Shown here piece after piece: positions 37,338 to 49,799 of a stretch of 64,000 nt of DNA. The stretch's first letter is position 1. Every line of letters begins with the position of its first letter. The stretch lies in NCBI GenBank assembly GCA_024803745.1, contig JANJXV010000039.1, positions 7,010,001-7,074,000 on the forward strand, read 5' to 3'. This stretch comes from Megascapheus bottae (taxonomy: Eukaryota; Chordata; Mammalia; Rodentia; Geomyidae). Both the position numbers and the translations under genes were made by a program. Under the pieces are notes generated by a model. It had not been told where the DNA came from, did no database searches, and worked only from the letters and a program-made list of their open reading frames with translations.

Positions 37338-37525
37338 CCTAGCATGAGCCAGGGGCCCACGCAAGTAATCCTAGCTTTTCAGAAGGCTGAGATCTGAGCC
37401 CAGGCAAGAAAGTCCAGGAGATTCTTATCTCCAGTTAATCACTAGAAAACTGGAAGTGGAACTGTGACTCAAAATGATAAAGTACAAGCCTTGAGCAAAA
37501 AAGTTCAGGAACAGTGCCCAGGTCC
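37338..37525 (+). repeat. Composite SINE family A
   Basis: gcatgagccaggggcccacg head; the tail leads into a purine microsatellite. Confidence 0.75.
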
Positions 37526-37620
37526 AGGAAGGAAGGAAGGAGGGAAGGAAGGAAGGGAGGGAGGGAGGGAGGGAGGGAGGGAGGGAGGAAGGAAGGAAGG
37601 AAGGAAGGACGGACGGACGG
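37526..37620. repeat. GGAA/GGGA/GGAC microsatellite
   Basis: Tetranucleotide units change from GGAA to GGGA and back, ending in GGAC. Confidence 0.92.
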
Positions 37621-37624
37621 ACCC

Positions 37625-37845
37625 CTAGCATGAGTTGGATGGTAGCTCACACCTGTAATCTTAGCTACTCAGGAGGCTGAAGCCTGAGGATCTTCATGGT
37701 TTGGAGCCAAGTCAGTAGGAGTATGGGACTCTTATCTTTAATGAATCAGCAAAAAGCCAGAAGTGCAGCTGTAGTTCAAAGAATAGAGTGCTAGCCTTGA
37801 GCAAAGACAGGCACTGAGTTCAAGTCCTGGTACCAGCACACAAGT
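37625..37845 (+). repeat. Composite SINE family A
   Basis: agcatgagttggatggtagc head; tail ends caagtcctggtaccagcaca followed by a CA/CATA-rich stretch. Confidence 0.78.
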
Positions 37846-38649
37846 GCATGCACACGCATACATATGTACACACATACATATACATGCCAAGCAAAACTTG
37901 TTTTTAACATAAACCCCCCTATTTTGAAAATGCACATAAGGTTAGAAGTACAGCTGTGTCAAGCATGTGAAGGCCCAGGGTTCAATCCTGAGCATCGCAC
38001 AGGCATGCATGCAAACCCAGGCATACACAGAATAATACATGAATATGTAATTAATATATACTATATTAATTGCCTCACCTGATTGAGAAACTGAGGCACA
38101 GAGAAGACAAGCCACTTATTCATGACTGTATACAGGCTCTCAAGAGCCAGGCATTGCCTTCAGACATCTTGCATGCTCATAAAATAATTACTATTTCCTT
38201 TAAGTCCTTTTCCGGGCCTACAAAGTTGGGTCTAGGTACATCATCTAATGCAAACACCTCTAGGTAAATACACATTCCTGCTTATTCTTGGCTCTTCTTA
38301 CTTCCTCTTACCCCTCGTGGCTGAAGAACATATATTTCATGAACAAGGTAGTTACCCTAAGAGAAGAATGTCAGAAGCCAAAGAAGCCCAATTTTTCTCA
38401 TAAGAACCATGGTTTTCAGAAACCACACTGTAGCCTCAGTGAAGAATGGTCCTGGGGAGGGGAAGGAGAAGGGAGGAGAAGGGTAGGTCCCCGCCCCCAG
38501 AGATGAGAGGATTTGGAAATCTGTTGACTTTTCCCAGGCTCCCTTTCTCTCCCTTAGCTAGGGCCTCCAATCCTGGATATTATTACACATCAACCTCCGA
38601 GTGACCCCTCCAAGGGTTTGTCATCTTTGATACTTCTTCCTGAAGAAAA

Positions 38650-38762
38650 GTCATCAGGGTTTTATTGGTCTCATTATGTAGTCTACACTGGCTTCAAATC
38701 TGAGATCCTCCTGCCTTAGTCTCTAAATTGGGATTACAGGCATATGCCATGATCAGACACTA
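38650..38762 (-). repeat. B1-like SINE monomer
   Basis: ctcattatgtagtctacact to ttacaggcatatgccatgat, the reverse complement of a simple B1 body. Confidence 0.7.
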
Positions 38763-39514
38763 ACATTTCTTTTCTCTAATGTCAGCTAAACATGTAATCT
38801 TTCCTAAAACCCAAGTGGCTCTGGAATCAGACTGGCAGGTTATGCCTACATAATTAATACAAGGTGAAGGATTCTGCCCTGCCATGAGGAGGATTTAGTC
38901 GTCAATGACAGCAATGAGTGCCGCACTGGATTCCTTTCTTGCATCCCTCAAGTCCCGACTTCTCAAAACCCCAAACACATCATTTCTCTCAGCTACGCTC
39001 CTTTCTCCTGTGGACTACCTGCATTGTTCCTGACTTGCCTCCTTGGTTTCATGCTTGTTCTTTTTTCCTCAGATAGGAACCAAAGGGAACTTTCTAAACT
39101 AAGTCTTGATTTCAAAACAAAAACAGACAAAAAACAAAGCACCTTTTCGTGACTTCTCGAAGCCGGGATCGTAGCGTACCTTTTCTCAAGCCATGACACG
39201 GGAGCCAGAGAGAAGGGAAGCTGTGGCTATAGTCCTCACCCTGGCCCAGCAGCTGGCACCTTCCCAGGTTCTCAACAAATAACTGTGATAAACTTCCTAG
39301 TGTAACAGCCCTTTCCATACACACAGCACTTACTTTAGATGGTCCCACTCCCCGGTCTCCCCTCCACTGCTACTGTCATCTTTCCGGTTTATCAAGCTCA
39401 GCTGTTATTACCTTAATGTGGTCATTTCTGAGCATTCTGTATACGGTCTGATCTTATGATCTTTATTTCCTTAACACTCATGTTGCTTCTCCCCTTCCCT
39501 TTCTTTCCTTTTTG

Positions 39515-39765
39515 TTTGTATATGCACCAGTCCTGGGGCCTGAACTAAGGACGTGGATGCTGTCCCTGAGCTTTCTTTGCTCAAGTCTAGTGCTGTACCA
39601 CTTGAGCCAAAACTCCACTTGTGAGTTTTTAGGGTTTTTTTTGAGAGGGGGGTAGCTAATAGGCGATTAGAGTCTCATGGCCTTTCCTGTTCAGGCAGGC
39701 TTTGAACCACGATCTCAGCCTTCTGAACAGCTAGGATTACAGGTGTGAGTCACCTGAGCTGTCAA
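39515..39765 (-). repeat. Composite SINE family A, minus strand
   Basis: caccagtcctggggcctgaa to aggattacaggtgtgagtca. Confidence 0.82.
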
Positions 39766-39976
39766 GTTCTTTTTTTTTTGGTAAGTTGTGGGGCTTGGAC
39801 TCTGGGCCTGGGCATTGTCTTTGAGCTCTTCAGCTCAAGACTAGTGCCACAGCACCACTTCCAGTTTTCTGGTGGTTAAATGGCCTTTCATGCTTGGACT
39901 GGCTTTGAACCTCAATCCTCAGATCTCAGCCTCCTGAGTAGTTGGGATTACAGGGATGAGCCACTGGCTCCCAGCA
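39766..39976 (-). repeat. Composite SINE family A, minus strand, in tandem
   Basis: gtaagttgtggggcttggac to gattacagggatgagccact, directly adjoining another copy. Confidence 0.85.
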
Positions 39977-40652
39977 AGTTAAGATTTCTTTTATAGATTA
40001 CATACTCCCTTACCCATCAGTCTCAGGCCTTAATTGTTTGACCCTCTCGGTATTCTCCAGGACATGGAACAGTGTTTCCACAGATTGCTTAATGAATGAG
40101 TGTGGGCTGGAGACATCTGTGATTCCATGTTCCTCACACTGCCGCTCTGTAACCTGCCCTCCATTGGCCTATTTGACAAGGTTATACCAACACAACCAAA
40201 CTCTGTTCACAGAAATCAATGTAACTCTCTCACAGAGTCCAAGGTGAAGGACTTATCTAGATACCACACTTGAGGCCATCACCATGCCAGGCCACCCGAG
40301 AGGCAGGAATGATATTCCAAAGGAATGTTGAGTTGGGTCAGACTAGCCATACAATTTCTCTGGTCCAAATAATCAGAGAGAATGGGATGGAGGACACTGA
40401 GGACAGGTAAGCAAGGTCAAGGTTATGGGATGCCATCAGAGTCCTATTTGGTTCACAAAAATGAGAGACCCAGTTCCAGAGCACAGAACCCCAAATATCC
40501 ATGGATCTTGTGTCATCACCTGTCTTGTACTCATGGGGACCCTCAAGAAAGAGCTCTCATCCCACTGTGCCTGCTGAGGAGGTACCAAAGGCCACCTGTC
40601 CCCACAAAGCAGAAACCTGTCAAGGGTGATGTTCGCTCAGTGCAGAAATGGG

Positions 40653-40713
<61 letters not shown>
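40653..40713. repeat. A-run plus (TA)n microsatellite
   Basis: About 17 A are followed by about 22 TA units. Confidence 0.95.
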
Positions 40714-40717
<4 letters not shown>

Positions 40718-40829
40718 GAACTTCTGGATGCAGCTCAGTCTGAAGCCAGCCTAGTTGTGGACTTTTTAGTAACATGAGCCAACTAATTCTCCTGTTCCCC
40801 TCCCCCATTTGCAGTGCCAGGGATCAAAC

Positions 40830-41036
40830 CCCCCCCTTTTTTTTTTTTGTGCCAGTCCTGGGCTTGAGCTCAGGGCCTGAGCACTGTCCTTGGACTTTCT
40901 CAAGGCTAGAGCTCTACCACTTGAGCCTCAGCACCACTTCCGGCTTTTTTCTATGTATGTGGTACCGAGGAATCGAACCTGGGTCTTCATGCATGCTAGG
41001 CAAGCACTTTAACCACTAGGCCAAACTCCCGGCCTG
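40830..41036 (-). repeat. Composite SINE family B, minus strand
   Basis: gccagtcctgggcttgagct to taggccaaactcccggcctg, close to the consensus of other copies here. Confidence 0.9.
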
Positions 41037-41134
41037 TCAAAACCCCCTTTTCAAACTACTTTGAGCTAAGGCTTTATCACTTCCATTTTTAAAGATCCAG
41101 CTCAAATGAGCCACTTTCTTTCTTTTTTTTGTCT

Positions 41135-41220
41135 TTTATTTTTTGGTACTGGGGATCGAACCTAGGACATTGCACTTGCTAGGCAGGTGCTTTGCCACTT
41201 GAGCTACATCCCCAGCCCAT
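41135..41220 (-). repeat. Monomeric ID element
   Basis: The minus strand reads gggctggggatgtagctcaa with tRNA-Ala-like A and B boxes (ggttcgatccccagtacc) and an A-rich tail. No composite tail is present. Confidence 0.9.
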
Positions 41221-41333
41221 GAGCCACTTTCTTTAATGCTTAGCACTTAAGTGTAAAACACTATTCTTAATGTGTTACATGTATAAATTCATTTAGTTCT
41301 TGCAACAACTGCATGGAGGCTATAACCACCTTC

Positions 41334-41388
41334 TGTGTGTGTGTGTGTGTGTGTGTGTGTCTGTCTGTCTGTCTGTCTCTGTCTGTCC
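41334..41388. repeat. (GT)n/(CTGT)n microsatellite
   Basis: GT units pass into CTGT units. Confidence 0.92.
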
Positions 41389-41610
41389 TGAGGCTTAAAA
41401 CTCAGGGTCTGAATGCTGCCCCTGAGCTTTTCTGCACAAGGCTGGGGCTCTACCATCTTTGAGCCATAGCAGCACTTGAGGCTTTCTTTGGAAGTTAATT
41501 GGAGATAAGGATCTCAGACTTTTCTGCCTGGGCTAGCTTTGAACTACCATCCTCAGATCTCAGATGTCTAAGTAGCTAGGATTATAGGTGTGAGCCACCA
41601 ATACCCAGCA
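41389..41610 (-). repeat. Composite SINE family A, minus strand
   Basis: tgaggcttaaaactcagggt to ttataggtgtgagccaccaa. Confidence 0.8.
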
Positions 41611-44600
41611 CCCCCTTCACTTTTTTAGCTGTGACAAGCAAAGCCTAGAGAAGGTAAATGAGATGCCCTTGGTAAAGGATGATGAGGTATAAAGGCTGCA
41701 TACCTAATGACTACACCACAATGCCACTGTACCCACCAACCCTACCTGAAGAGGATGCCCAGCTCTGACCTAAGGTACTGCCATTTTGGGTTGGCCAGGG
41801 CCACAGACATTCTCTTTGTCTCATCTGTCCTCTGTTCCAATGTACATAATCTGAGAGTACTAGTACTTGACCTACTCTCTTAGGGAGGGTTCCTATGGAT
41901 GTGAGAGATGCGGAGGATTCTATATGTGACCCACTATTTAAGCTGTTTCCTCTGTCTGGGTGCCACTTCATCCTGGTTCCAACTCCTAGAGAATGAACAC
42001 ACACACACACACCCCAGATCAAACACCACCTTTCCCATAAAGTCTTTCCTCTCACACTGCCAGATCCCCTACAATGCAGAATCTGTAACTCATGCTTTTC
42101 CCTGGGTATCTGCCCAAGCCTCCTTCTGGCCCTGGCGGCTCACTGAAGGCAGGCAATAGGCCTCCGGTCCCTCCTCTTGGCTCCAGAGAGAACACAATCC
42201 CTTGGAAAAAGTGGAGAGCCCCAGAAAGGCTCCAGATTTACAGAGGCTGAGGGGGGCTGAAAGACAGGGTGTGGCAGGTCACCAGAAACAGAACTTGGGG
42301 TGTCTCAGATCAGGAGGCAGCACAGGAAAGTCCCAAATAGAGAAGCAGGTGAGGAAAGGAGGCTAGGGGATGGAGAATGAGAGAACTTGAACGGGAATGT
42401 GCTGAACTTGAATGGGGAGTGAGGTATGAGATTCCCAGAGAAACAAGATCCAGTCCTGGGCTCCCAGATCCACCAGGCCACCAAGGAAAGGTGAGTGGAC
42501 ACTGAGGAGAAGGCAAATGGTGTCCTACCACTTGACACACGACAGTTAAGACACAGAATGAAAAGATCTAAAAATGCCTATGAGAGGAGCAATAGATGAA
42601 GAGAGGAGAGGGACCCATGTATGAAGGGAGGTTAGAATCTCAAGCAGAAGCTGGGGGCTGCAGAAGAGGCGAGGAGGAGGAAACCACTAAGGAAGATCTG
42701 AAAAGGAACCATTCAAAGGCAGACTCTAAAGTAATTACTCAGAGGGTGGGGTAACCTGGTGAAGAAGTCAAGACCTTTCCAGAAAGGGTAAGGAGGTTTC
42801 CAGGAGGATGGGGACTTCAAAAAGGCCCCCCCGCTGTGGGATGATGGGAATGCGCCTAGAGAGCAGTGTTCATAAACTTGAATGTGCTTCAGAACCACCA
42901 GGAGGGGTTGCTAAAAAACCCAGATTGCCGGGCCCTGCTCCCAGGTTTGTAATTCAGTAGGTTTGGGTAGGAGCGAAGAAAGTGCATTTCTTGCAAATGC
43001 TGCTACTGGTCCAGGGACCATATTTTGAGGCTCACTGCCATAGGCCAAAAGCTGCTTTAGTGAGGAGGCCCTCAAAGGTGAAAAGCAGAAAAGTAAAATG
43101 GGGAAAGCCCCCAAGACGTCTCTACGGAGGGTGTTAAGGGTCTTTTCATCTCTGAGAGGTTCAGGATGGCAGGACCTAAGAAATAATCTGAGAAAATGCT
43201 CTGGGCACAGCAAGTTTCTGAGTGTGTCCAAGTGTGAGAAATTGGGAGGATGAAGGGAGTGGGAAGGGGGTAGAGGGGAGAAGATGGAAAGGAAGACGGG
43301 GAGGGAGAGAAAGAGAGATCTTTAATTAGAGACAGAAGACTTGGGGGAGAAGAAAGTTGGGGCCTATGAAAGGATAAAGGGGGACTCAGAGCCCAGATTA
43401 GTCTGAACTAATTCCAGAGGAGAATGGCGGGAATCCATGATTGCATCCTAATGAAGGTAATTTGACAAAAGTTCTCAATAAGGTTTTTTGGGGGGGATGT
43501 CAGGAGAGGGACAGATCTGATGAAGTCTCAGGACGTGCTGTGGGCTCCTGATGCAGGGATGTTTTGGAGAACATGACCTAATGGGTGTGTGGGGAATGTG
43601 TGTCCTACTACTGGAGTGACAGAAGAATCTTTTTCCAAAAAAAAAACTTCTAAGTAGTCTTCAAAAGGGCACAAGGTGGAAGACTCCTGGCAGTGGTGAG
43701 AATGTCAGGATGCAGAGTTCGCCACAACAAACTGTTGGGACTCTAAGTGCAGGAGCTCAAAGTTACTTTGAGAGAAGATGAGGTACATGTGTGGGGCCTT
43801 CCACAGAGAAGCTGTGAGGGAAAAAGTCAGCATGCAGGAAGTCAGGGGTGGGGGTGGGAGTGTTCAGGAGGGTCTCTGGATTGGACTTGCACCTCAGGAG
43901 GGCCTGAGGTTGTTTCTGGGGTCTCTGATGCAGGGGGTTCCTGAAAGTTGCATGTTGGGATCTTGCAAGGATCAAAGGGAGGATCTTCAGCAAGTTCACC
44001 AAAACCAAATCACAGGATACTTACGAAGTGCTCTAGAGAATGTAAGAGAGGGTTGGAATATTTGGGGTTCCTTACACAAGGTGGAATGAGTTACTGGAAA
44101 AGATCTTGAAATCTTGCAAAAGGGGTTTTGGAAAAGGTTTTGGAATATGGGAGAAGAGTTCTCTGGGGATTTCAGACAATCTCCAGAAGAGATTTCTAGA
44201 AAAGAGGTCTCAGGGGAAGCCTGGGGTACAAGAGATCGATTTGTAAAGCACTGCGGGCCGGGAAGCTGTGGCGGAAATGAGATCTCTGGGAAAGCTTTGG
44301 GGAAGAGGGGTGATCTGTGGTCAGGACAAGTGTCTTGAAGACAGCTACAACGCAGGTGCAAGGCTTCAGGTGAGTCTGTAGACCGAGGGGCACCTGGGGC
44401 CGCCCAGGGAGGTCTTTTGGGACTAGGGGAAGATGCTTGAGGTTCCCTCAGAGAGACCTGGGGAGGGGAATACGGGTGCAAATCGCGAAGATGATTTCTG
44501 GAAATGGAGGTAGGCAGGAGAGGAAATCTTGAACTAGGTGAGGGGACAAGTCTGGGTGAGACGGTGGGCCAAGTGGGTGGGTGGGGTTTTTTGGAATGCC

Positions 44601-44799
44601 CAGGGTCTGGGAGGTCGTCATAGGGTCGGTCTCTGCAAGAGGTTGCTACGTTGGTGGGTTTGGATTTTTTTTGGGGGGGTGGGGGGAGAGGAGGGAATCT
44701 AGGGGAAAACGTAGCAGATACCCGGTGAGAACGGACGAGGAGTGGCCTCTGCGGGATATTTTTTCGCTCTGGGGGCCACGGGTGTGAGGCAGCGAGCAA

Positions 44800-45720
44800 G
44801 GCTGGGGTGGGGAGGGCGGTCACACCGAGGTCCCCGGAGACGGCGGTTGGAAGGGGAGGGTGACTTCGGGGGAGGCCCGTCGGACCGGCCGGGGGGCTTC
44901 CCGGACCTAGGGACGCGGCTTCAGGAGGGAGCTCCCCAGCCCGACCCCTCGACGACCGCGAGGGCGTGGGGACGTTTCGGAAGGAAGCTCCCCGAGGGGA
45001 CCTAGGCCCCCCGAGGCCCGCGCTCGCGCCCGCCGCCGCCCGCGGCTCAGGGTCCCAGAGGGGGCGGGGCCGCCCGCACGGCCTGGGTCGCCCCGAGGGG
45101 GAGCGCCGCGCGCCCTGACCCGCCACCGCCCCGCGCTCGCCAGGCCCGGGCCCGAGACTCACCTCCTCGACCTCGGCCTCGGCCTCCGCCGCCGCCTCCG
45201 CCGCCCGGTTCTCAGACCACCACCACCGCCGCCGCCGCCGTCGCCCCCTCTCTGGCCCGCAAGCTCCCCTCCCTCCTCCCTCAACGACCACCGCCGCCGC
45301 CACCGCCGCCGTCGCGCTGCGTCACCGCGCCGTGCGTCACCGCCCCTGGCCCCGCCCTGAGGGGCCCATCGCGCGCCGCCATTAGCTTACGCCCAGGTGA
45401 CGAACAGGGCAATAGCCAACCCGCGGCGAGGGCAGCCCGAAGGGCGGGAGGTGTGCGCCGAAAAGGCGGGGTCCTGACCAGGGAGGGGAGCGATGGGGCT
45501 GGAACGAGGCCCAAAATGCCCGCCCTCTCTTTAATGGGATTGGTCAGACGTGAGGGTGATGGGCAGGCCGCCAGGCCTGGACTCTAAGTGGAGGGCGGGA
45601 GAAAGGGCGGGGCGCGCGCGGTGTTGCCAAGGGCAACGGGCCTGCAGAGCCTTGTGATTGGCCCTCCGAGCCGGCAGGGGGCAATCTCGCGCAGGGCTCC
45701 TTCGGAGTCACAATTCTTCA
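44800..45720. promoter_or_regulatory. SAMD4B: SAMD4B CpG-island promoter
   Basis: This is CG-dense DNA around the noncoding first exon. Just upstream on the minus strand are two direct copies of TGCGTCACCGC (45,318-45,328 and 45,333-45,343) and inverted CCAAT boxes (ATTGG near 45,539 and 45,657). No TATA box is seen. Confidence 0.8.
45163..45300 (-). other. SAMD4B: SAMD4B noncoding first exon
   Basis: On the minus strand GAGGTCGAGGAG precedes a good donor GTGAGT at 45,162. The exon is rich in GCC/CCG triplets. Its 5' edge is a guess, since start sites cannot be read. Assignment rests on position, orientation and the acceptor at 33,458. Confidence 0.6.
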
Positions 45721-46268
45721 TTCTGGCGTTCCAGTCCCCTGCCACCCCGCCCCTCTGACACGCCTCACTCAAGGCCGGAGCCCAACGACGTCCCCGATCG
45801 TGGAGGGAGAGGGGGGAGGGGAAGAGAGAGAGGGGGAGAGGGAGAGCGCGCCTTCACACCTTGGTCCCCACGCCCCAGTGCCACTCTGAGCCCATCTCCC
45901 TTGTGACAAGTGGGCGGGGGCGGGCAGGGGAGAGGCTGGATACAGACCATTTAGGAGGCAAAGAGAAAAAAGACATCTCCGGCGGAAAAGACACCATCAG
46001 TAAATAGGACGGTAGCAACGAGTCTTCAAAGTGTCCTGCCTCCGTGGCAATTAATCAGGAGGGGACTGGCGCACCCCGCCCGTCAGGAGGCCCTCGGAAG
46101 ACGGAGGCGTGTGGATGGCTTGTTAGTGGAGTTCAAGAAGCGATGCATTCGGGGTTGGAGTGGGGAGGGATGAGCTGCGGCCAGATGTTTGGCCACTGGA
46201 GGGAGTTTGGGCTTGTCCTGTGACTGGGAGTCTCTTAGGTGGTTGAGGGCTTGGGACTGATGGCTTTG

Positions 46269-46270
<2 letters not shown>

Positions 46271-46310
<40 letters not shown>
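46271..46310. repeat. (GT)n microsatellite
   Basis: About 19 GT units. Confidence 0.95.
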
Positions 46311-46311
<1 letters not shown>

Positions 46312-46654
46312 GAAAGTGCATTTGGAAGAACTAGATCTAGAGGGGCCAGGGAAGCAGCGGGGGGGGGGGGGGAGAACCGGGACAGCGGGGTGGTTGGGAA
46401 AGGAGGCGGTGTTGCAGGTAGGAGGGGACGTTCAAGGTGGTCAGTGAGGAGGTCCCGGAAGACTCCACAAACTGGGGGAGAGGGGGAGCAATCGGAGCCA
46501 GAGATTACGAGTTAAAAATGATTGAAGCTGTGAGAGGGATGAAGCCCAGGGAAGTCTAAAGGCTGAATACACCCAGGGAAATCCTAAGAAATGAAGACAT
46601 GCAGGGAGTTTGCAACCAGGAACTGGCACTTTAACATCAAAAGGCTCAGCAAAG

Positions 46655-46755
46655 CCGGGCAGGCTGCGGCGCACGACTGTTACCCTAGCTACTTAGGAGG
46701 TTGAGATCTGAGAATCCAGGTTCAAAGTCAGACTGGGCAGGAAAGCCCAAGAGAT

Positions 46756-46796
<41 letters not shown>

Positions 46797-47110
46797 CAGT
46801 CCTGGGCTTGAGCTCAGGGCCTGAGCGCTGTCCTTGGACTTTCTCAAGGCTAGAGCTCTACCACTTGAGCCTCAGCACCACTTCTGGCTTTTTTCTATGT
46901 ATGTGGTACCGAGGAATCGAACCCGGGTCTTCATGCATGCTAGGCAAGCACTTTAGCCACTAGGCCAAACTCCCGGCCCCCCAAGAGATTCTTATCTCCG
47001 ATTAACCACAAGAAAACTGGAAGTGGCAGTGGGGCTCCAGTGGTAGAGTGCTAGCCTTGAACACAAAGAGGCTCAGGGACAGTGCCCAGGCCCTGAGTTG
47101 AAATGGGGGG
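46655..47110 (+). repeat. Composite SINE family A split by a young SINE
   Basis: The head lies at about 46,655-46,759 and the copy resumes at 46,994. cccaagagattctt is present at both breakpoints. Confidence 0.85.
46760..46979 (-). repeat. Young composite SINE family B with target-site duplication
   Basis: It has a T-run of about 37 (A-tail on the minus strand), is near consensus and is bracketed by a 14-bp duplication at 46,746-46,759 and 46,980-46,993. Confidence 0.92.
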
Positions 47111-47219
47111 AATGGGGGGCAGCAAGAAGGGCAAAACCAGAAAGGGATGCAATTCTCACATAGGCCGGGTGGAAAGGCCATTTCAAACCAGGGCAGAGAT
47201 GTCACAAAACCCAACTAGT

Positions 47220-47425
47220 GGGCCGGCAGTTTGGCCTAGTGGTAGAGTGCTTGCCTAGCATGCAAGAAGACCCAGGTTCGATTCCTCAGTACCATATATA
47301 AAAAGCCAGAAGTGGTGATGAGGCTCAAGTGGTAGAGCTCTAGCCTTGAGAAAGTCCAAGAACAGTGCTCAGGCCCTGAGCTCAAGCCCAGGACTGGGGA
47401 AAGAAAACAAAAAAAACAACAACAA
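47220..47425 (+). repeat. Composite SINE family B
   Basis: gggccggcagtttggcctag head; tail ends aagcccaggactgg and an A-rich run. Confidence 0.9.
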
Positions 47426-47532
47426 AAACAAACCCAACTAGTACCTCCTTACACAGAAGTCACAACTTTTCTGCTGCATAGATAGATGTGGGTGTGCCCT
47501 TTCATGCTGACTCATTTATTAAATACCATTTC

Positions 47533-47900
47533 TTGGCCAAGTGCCTGTGGCTCACTCCTGTAATACTTAGGCGGCTGAGATCTGAGAATTAAGTTCAAAT
47601 CCAGCCCAGATTAATCTGAGAGACTCTTATCTCTAGTTTACCATCAAAAAGCTGAAAGTAGGGCCGGGAGTTTGGCCTAATGGTAGAGTACTTGCCTAGC
47701 ATGCAGGAAAACCCAGGTTTGATTCCTTGGTACCACATACATAGAAGTGATGCTGAGGCTTAAGCTGTAGAGCTCTAGCCTTGAGAAAGTCCAAGGACAG
47801 TGTTTAGGCCCTGAGCTCAAGCCCAGGACTGAGTGAAAAAGATCAGGGACAGAGCGTAGGCTGAGTTCAAGCCCCCCAAGACCATAACCAAAAAAAAGAA
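47533..47900 (+). repeat. Composite SINE family A split by family B
   Basis: The outer head spans 47,533-47,660; the outer tail (gatcagggacagagcgtagg) resumes at about 47,836. Confidence 0.75.
47661..47835 (+). repeat. Nested composite SINE family B
   Basis: ggccgggagtttggcctaat to aagcccaggactgagtg, inside a family A copy. Confidence 0.85.
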
Positions 47901-47946
47901 AAAGAAAAAGAAAAATAATGGAAATGGGAATGGTGTTCTTAGTTTC

Positions 47947-47998
47947 TGTATGTATGTATGTATGTATGTATGTATGTATTTATTTATTTATTTATTTT
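47947..47998. repeat. (TGTA)n/(TTTA)n microsatellite
   Basis: It borders the tail of the following minus-strand SINE. Confidence 0.9.
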
Positions 47999-48183
47999 GC
48001 CAGTCCTGGGCTTGAGCTCAGGGCCTGAACACTGTCCTTGGACTTACTCAAGGCTAGAGTTCTACCACTTGAGCCTCAGCACCATTTCTGGCTTTTTTCT
48101 ATGTATGTGGTACTGAGGAATTGAACCTGGGTCTTTGTGCATGCTAGGTAAGCACTCTACCACTAGGCCAAACTCCCAGCCCC
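47999..48183 (-). repeat. Composite SINE family B, minus strand
   Basis: gccagtcctgggcttgagct to taggccaaactcccagcccc. Confidence 0.9.
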
Positions 48184-49044
48184 CTGTATTTATTTTTGAA
48201 GATAATGATATTTGAATTCTAGGTCTTGAGCTTGCTAAACAGGTGCTTTACTGCCACACACTTTTTACTTCATTCTTTTTATTAAAGAATGTATTAACAT
48301 TGATTTTTACATCATATTTCAAATGACGTGTTTAACAAATAAGTATTCAAGAAGGGAATCTCTGTATACAATCACTTTTTACTTCTTCTGAATTTTTATT
48401 AACAAGTATTAGTCATACAAGGGTGTCCTATATGTTATACAGAAATTCCTACTTTATATTATTTTCGAAGTACTGTCTGTCTCCTACTTGACTATCATCC
48501 TCTTATCATCACTTTCAGAGTAGCTGAGATTATAAAAGTACACAGTCATACCCAGTGGGTTTTTAGGTTTTCAAATGAGAGAAATAACTATGTAAGCCCA
48601 AGGAAATGACCCACTAGGGAAAGGAATAGATGACAGAGGTGTGAGAGAGGACAGTCACAGAAACACACTTGACTGAGTAGGGGTCAACTGAAAAGTGGGG
48701 CTCCCCATTACTAGGGAGGGAGCCAGCTCAGGGATCACAATGGGGCCAGGTCCCCAGGAACATTCACTTTTGTTTGCTTGGATTTTCTCACTAAAATATA
48801 TCTGGTTCGCTCATAAATTACTTTACTGTTATTTCTTCTTTATTTGACAGTTAGGGTTATTATATTGATTTTTTAAAAATTTATGTGTGCAACTAGGTCA
48901 CATTACCTAGGAATTTCATTTCAAGATGGAAAAGGAGGCGATACAAAATATTTTCTTTCTTTTAGTGGAACCAAGAGCCTTGCATAGATAGGGTAAACAT
49001 ATTCTCTAACATTAAACCACATCCCCACTCCTCAGAACACTTTT

Positions 49045-49262
49045 TTGGGGGAGGGTGGTAAAATTGAACTCATAACTTGGCTGGCTTGTTATAAACTGGT
49101 GCTCTGCCACTTGAACCACATCTGCAGCTCAGATTTTTGCTAGTTATTGTGAAAATGGAGTCTCACTGACTGTTCTGCTCAAGCTGGCTTTGAACTGTGA
49201 TCCTCTAGATCTCAGCCTCTAAGGAGCTAGGATGTTACAAGCATGAGCCACCAAGACCCAAA
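49045..49262 (-). repeat. Composite SINE family A, diverged
   Basis: gtaaaattgaactcataact to gttacaagcatgagccacca. Confidence 0.75.
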
Positions 49263-49288
49263 CCCAACAGTCTAGTGGTTAAGATGGA

Positions 49289-49500
49289 GAGGGGTGGCTG
49301 GGAGTATAGCCTAGTGGTAGAGTGCTCACCTAGCATGCATGAAGCCCTGGTTTCAATTCCTTAGTACCACATACACAGAAAAAGCCCGTAGTGGTGCTGT
49401 GGCTCAGGTGGCAGAGCGCTAGCCTTGAGCACCAAGTATCCAAAGACAGTTCCCAGGTCCTGAGTTCAAGCCCCCAGGACTGGCAAAAAATAAAATATGG
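49289..49500 (+). repeat. Composite SINE family B
   Basis: ggctgggagtatagcctagt to aagcccccaggactggc. Confidence 0.88.
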
Positions 49501-49799
49501 GGGGAGAGTTATGCATCTGACATGGTTGTAGGGTCATGGAGGCCATGACAAAGTCCAGTGTGAGCCAGGTCCGGGCAATTGAATCTCTAAAAGTTGGTAT
49601 TTTGAAGACTTGGCGCTCAGGATCCTCCTGCCAAGGGAAGAATCACCCTGCTCAGCAAATCTGCCATGCTGGGAGACAGATGAAGTTAATGATCCTCACT
49701 AAGATCCAGAAACAGAAGAGTGAAGCCATGTAGCTACGGCCACCAGCAAGGCCGTCTTTGAACCCTGGTCTGAGTGATTACAAAGCCTGAACCATCCTG

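Larger units (their letters stand above)
33459..45162. other. SAMD4B 5' intron(s)
   Basis: This long stretch separates the CpG-island first exon from the coding exons. It is dense in SINEs between 33.7 and 37.9 kb and between 39.5 and 41.6 kb, while 41.7-44.8 kb is nearly repeat-free. Further 5' UTR exons may exist but none can be supported from sequence alone. Confidence 0.65.

Noticed and set aside
37526..37620. Regularly spaced repeat resembling an array
   Set aside because: It is a simple tetranucleotide microsatellite without unique spacers; the setting is a mammalian genome.
41135..41220. tRNA-Ala-like gene
   Set aside because: A and B boxes are present, but the sequence is an ID SINE with an A-rich tail and no intact cloverleaf; the same applies to 53,167-53,245 and 53,541-53,617.
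43996..45303. 435-codon open frame on the minus strand
   Set aside because: It starts at a GTG, crosses the SAMD4B exon 1 donor into the intron, is low-complexity at the start and has no recognisable domain. GC-rich DNA has few stops, so chance is sufficient.
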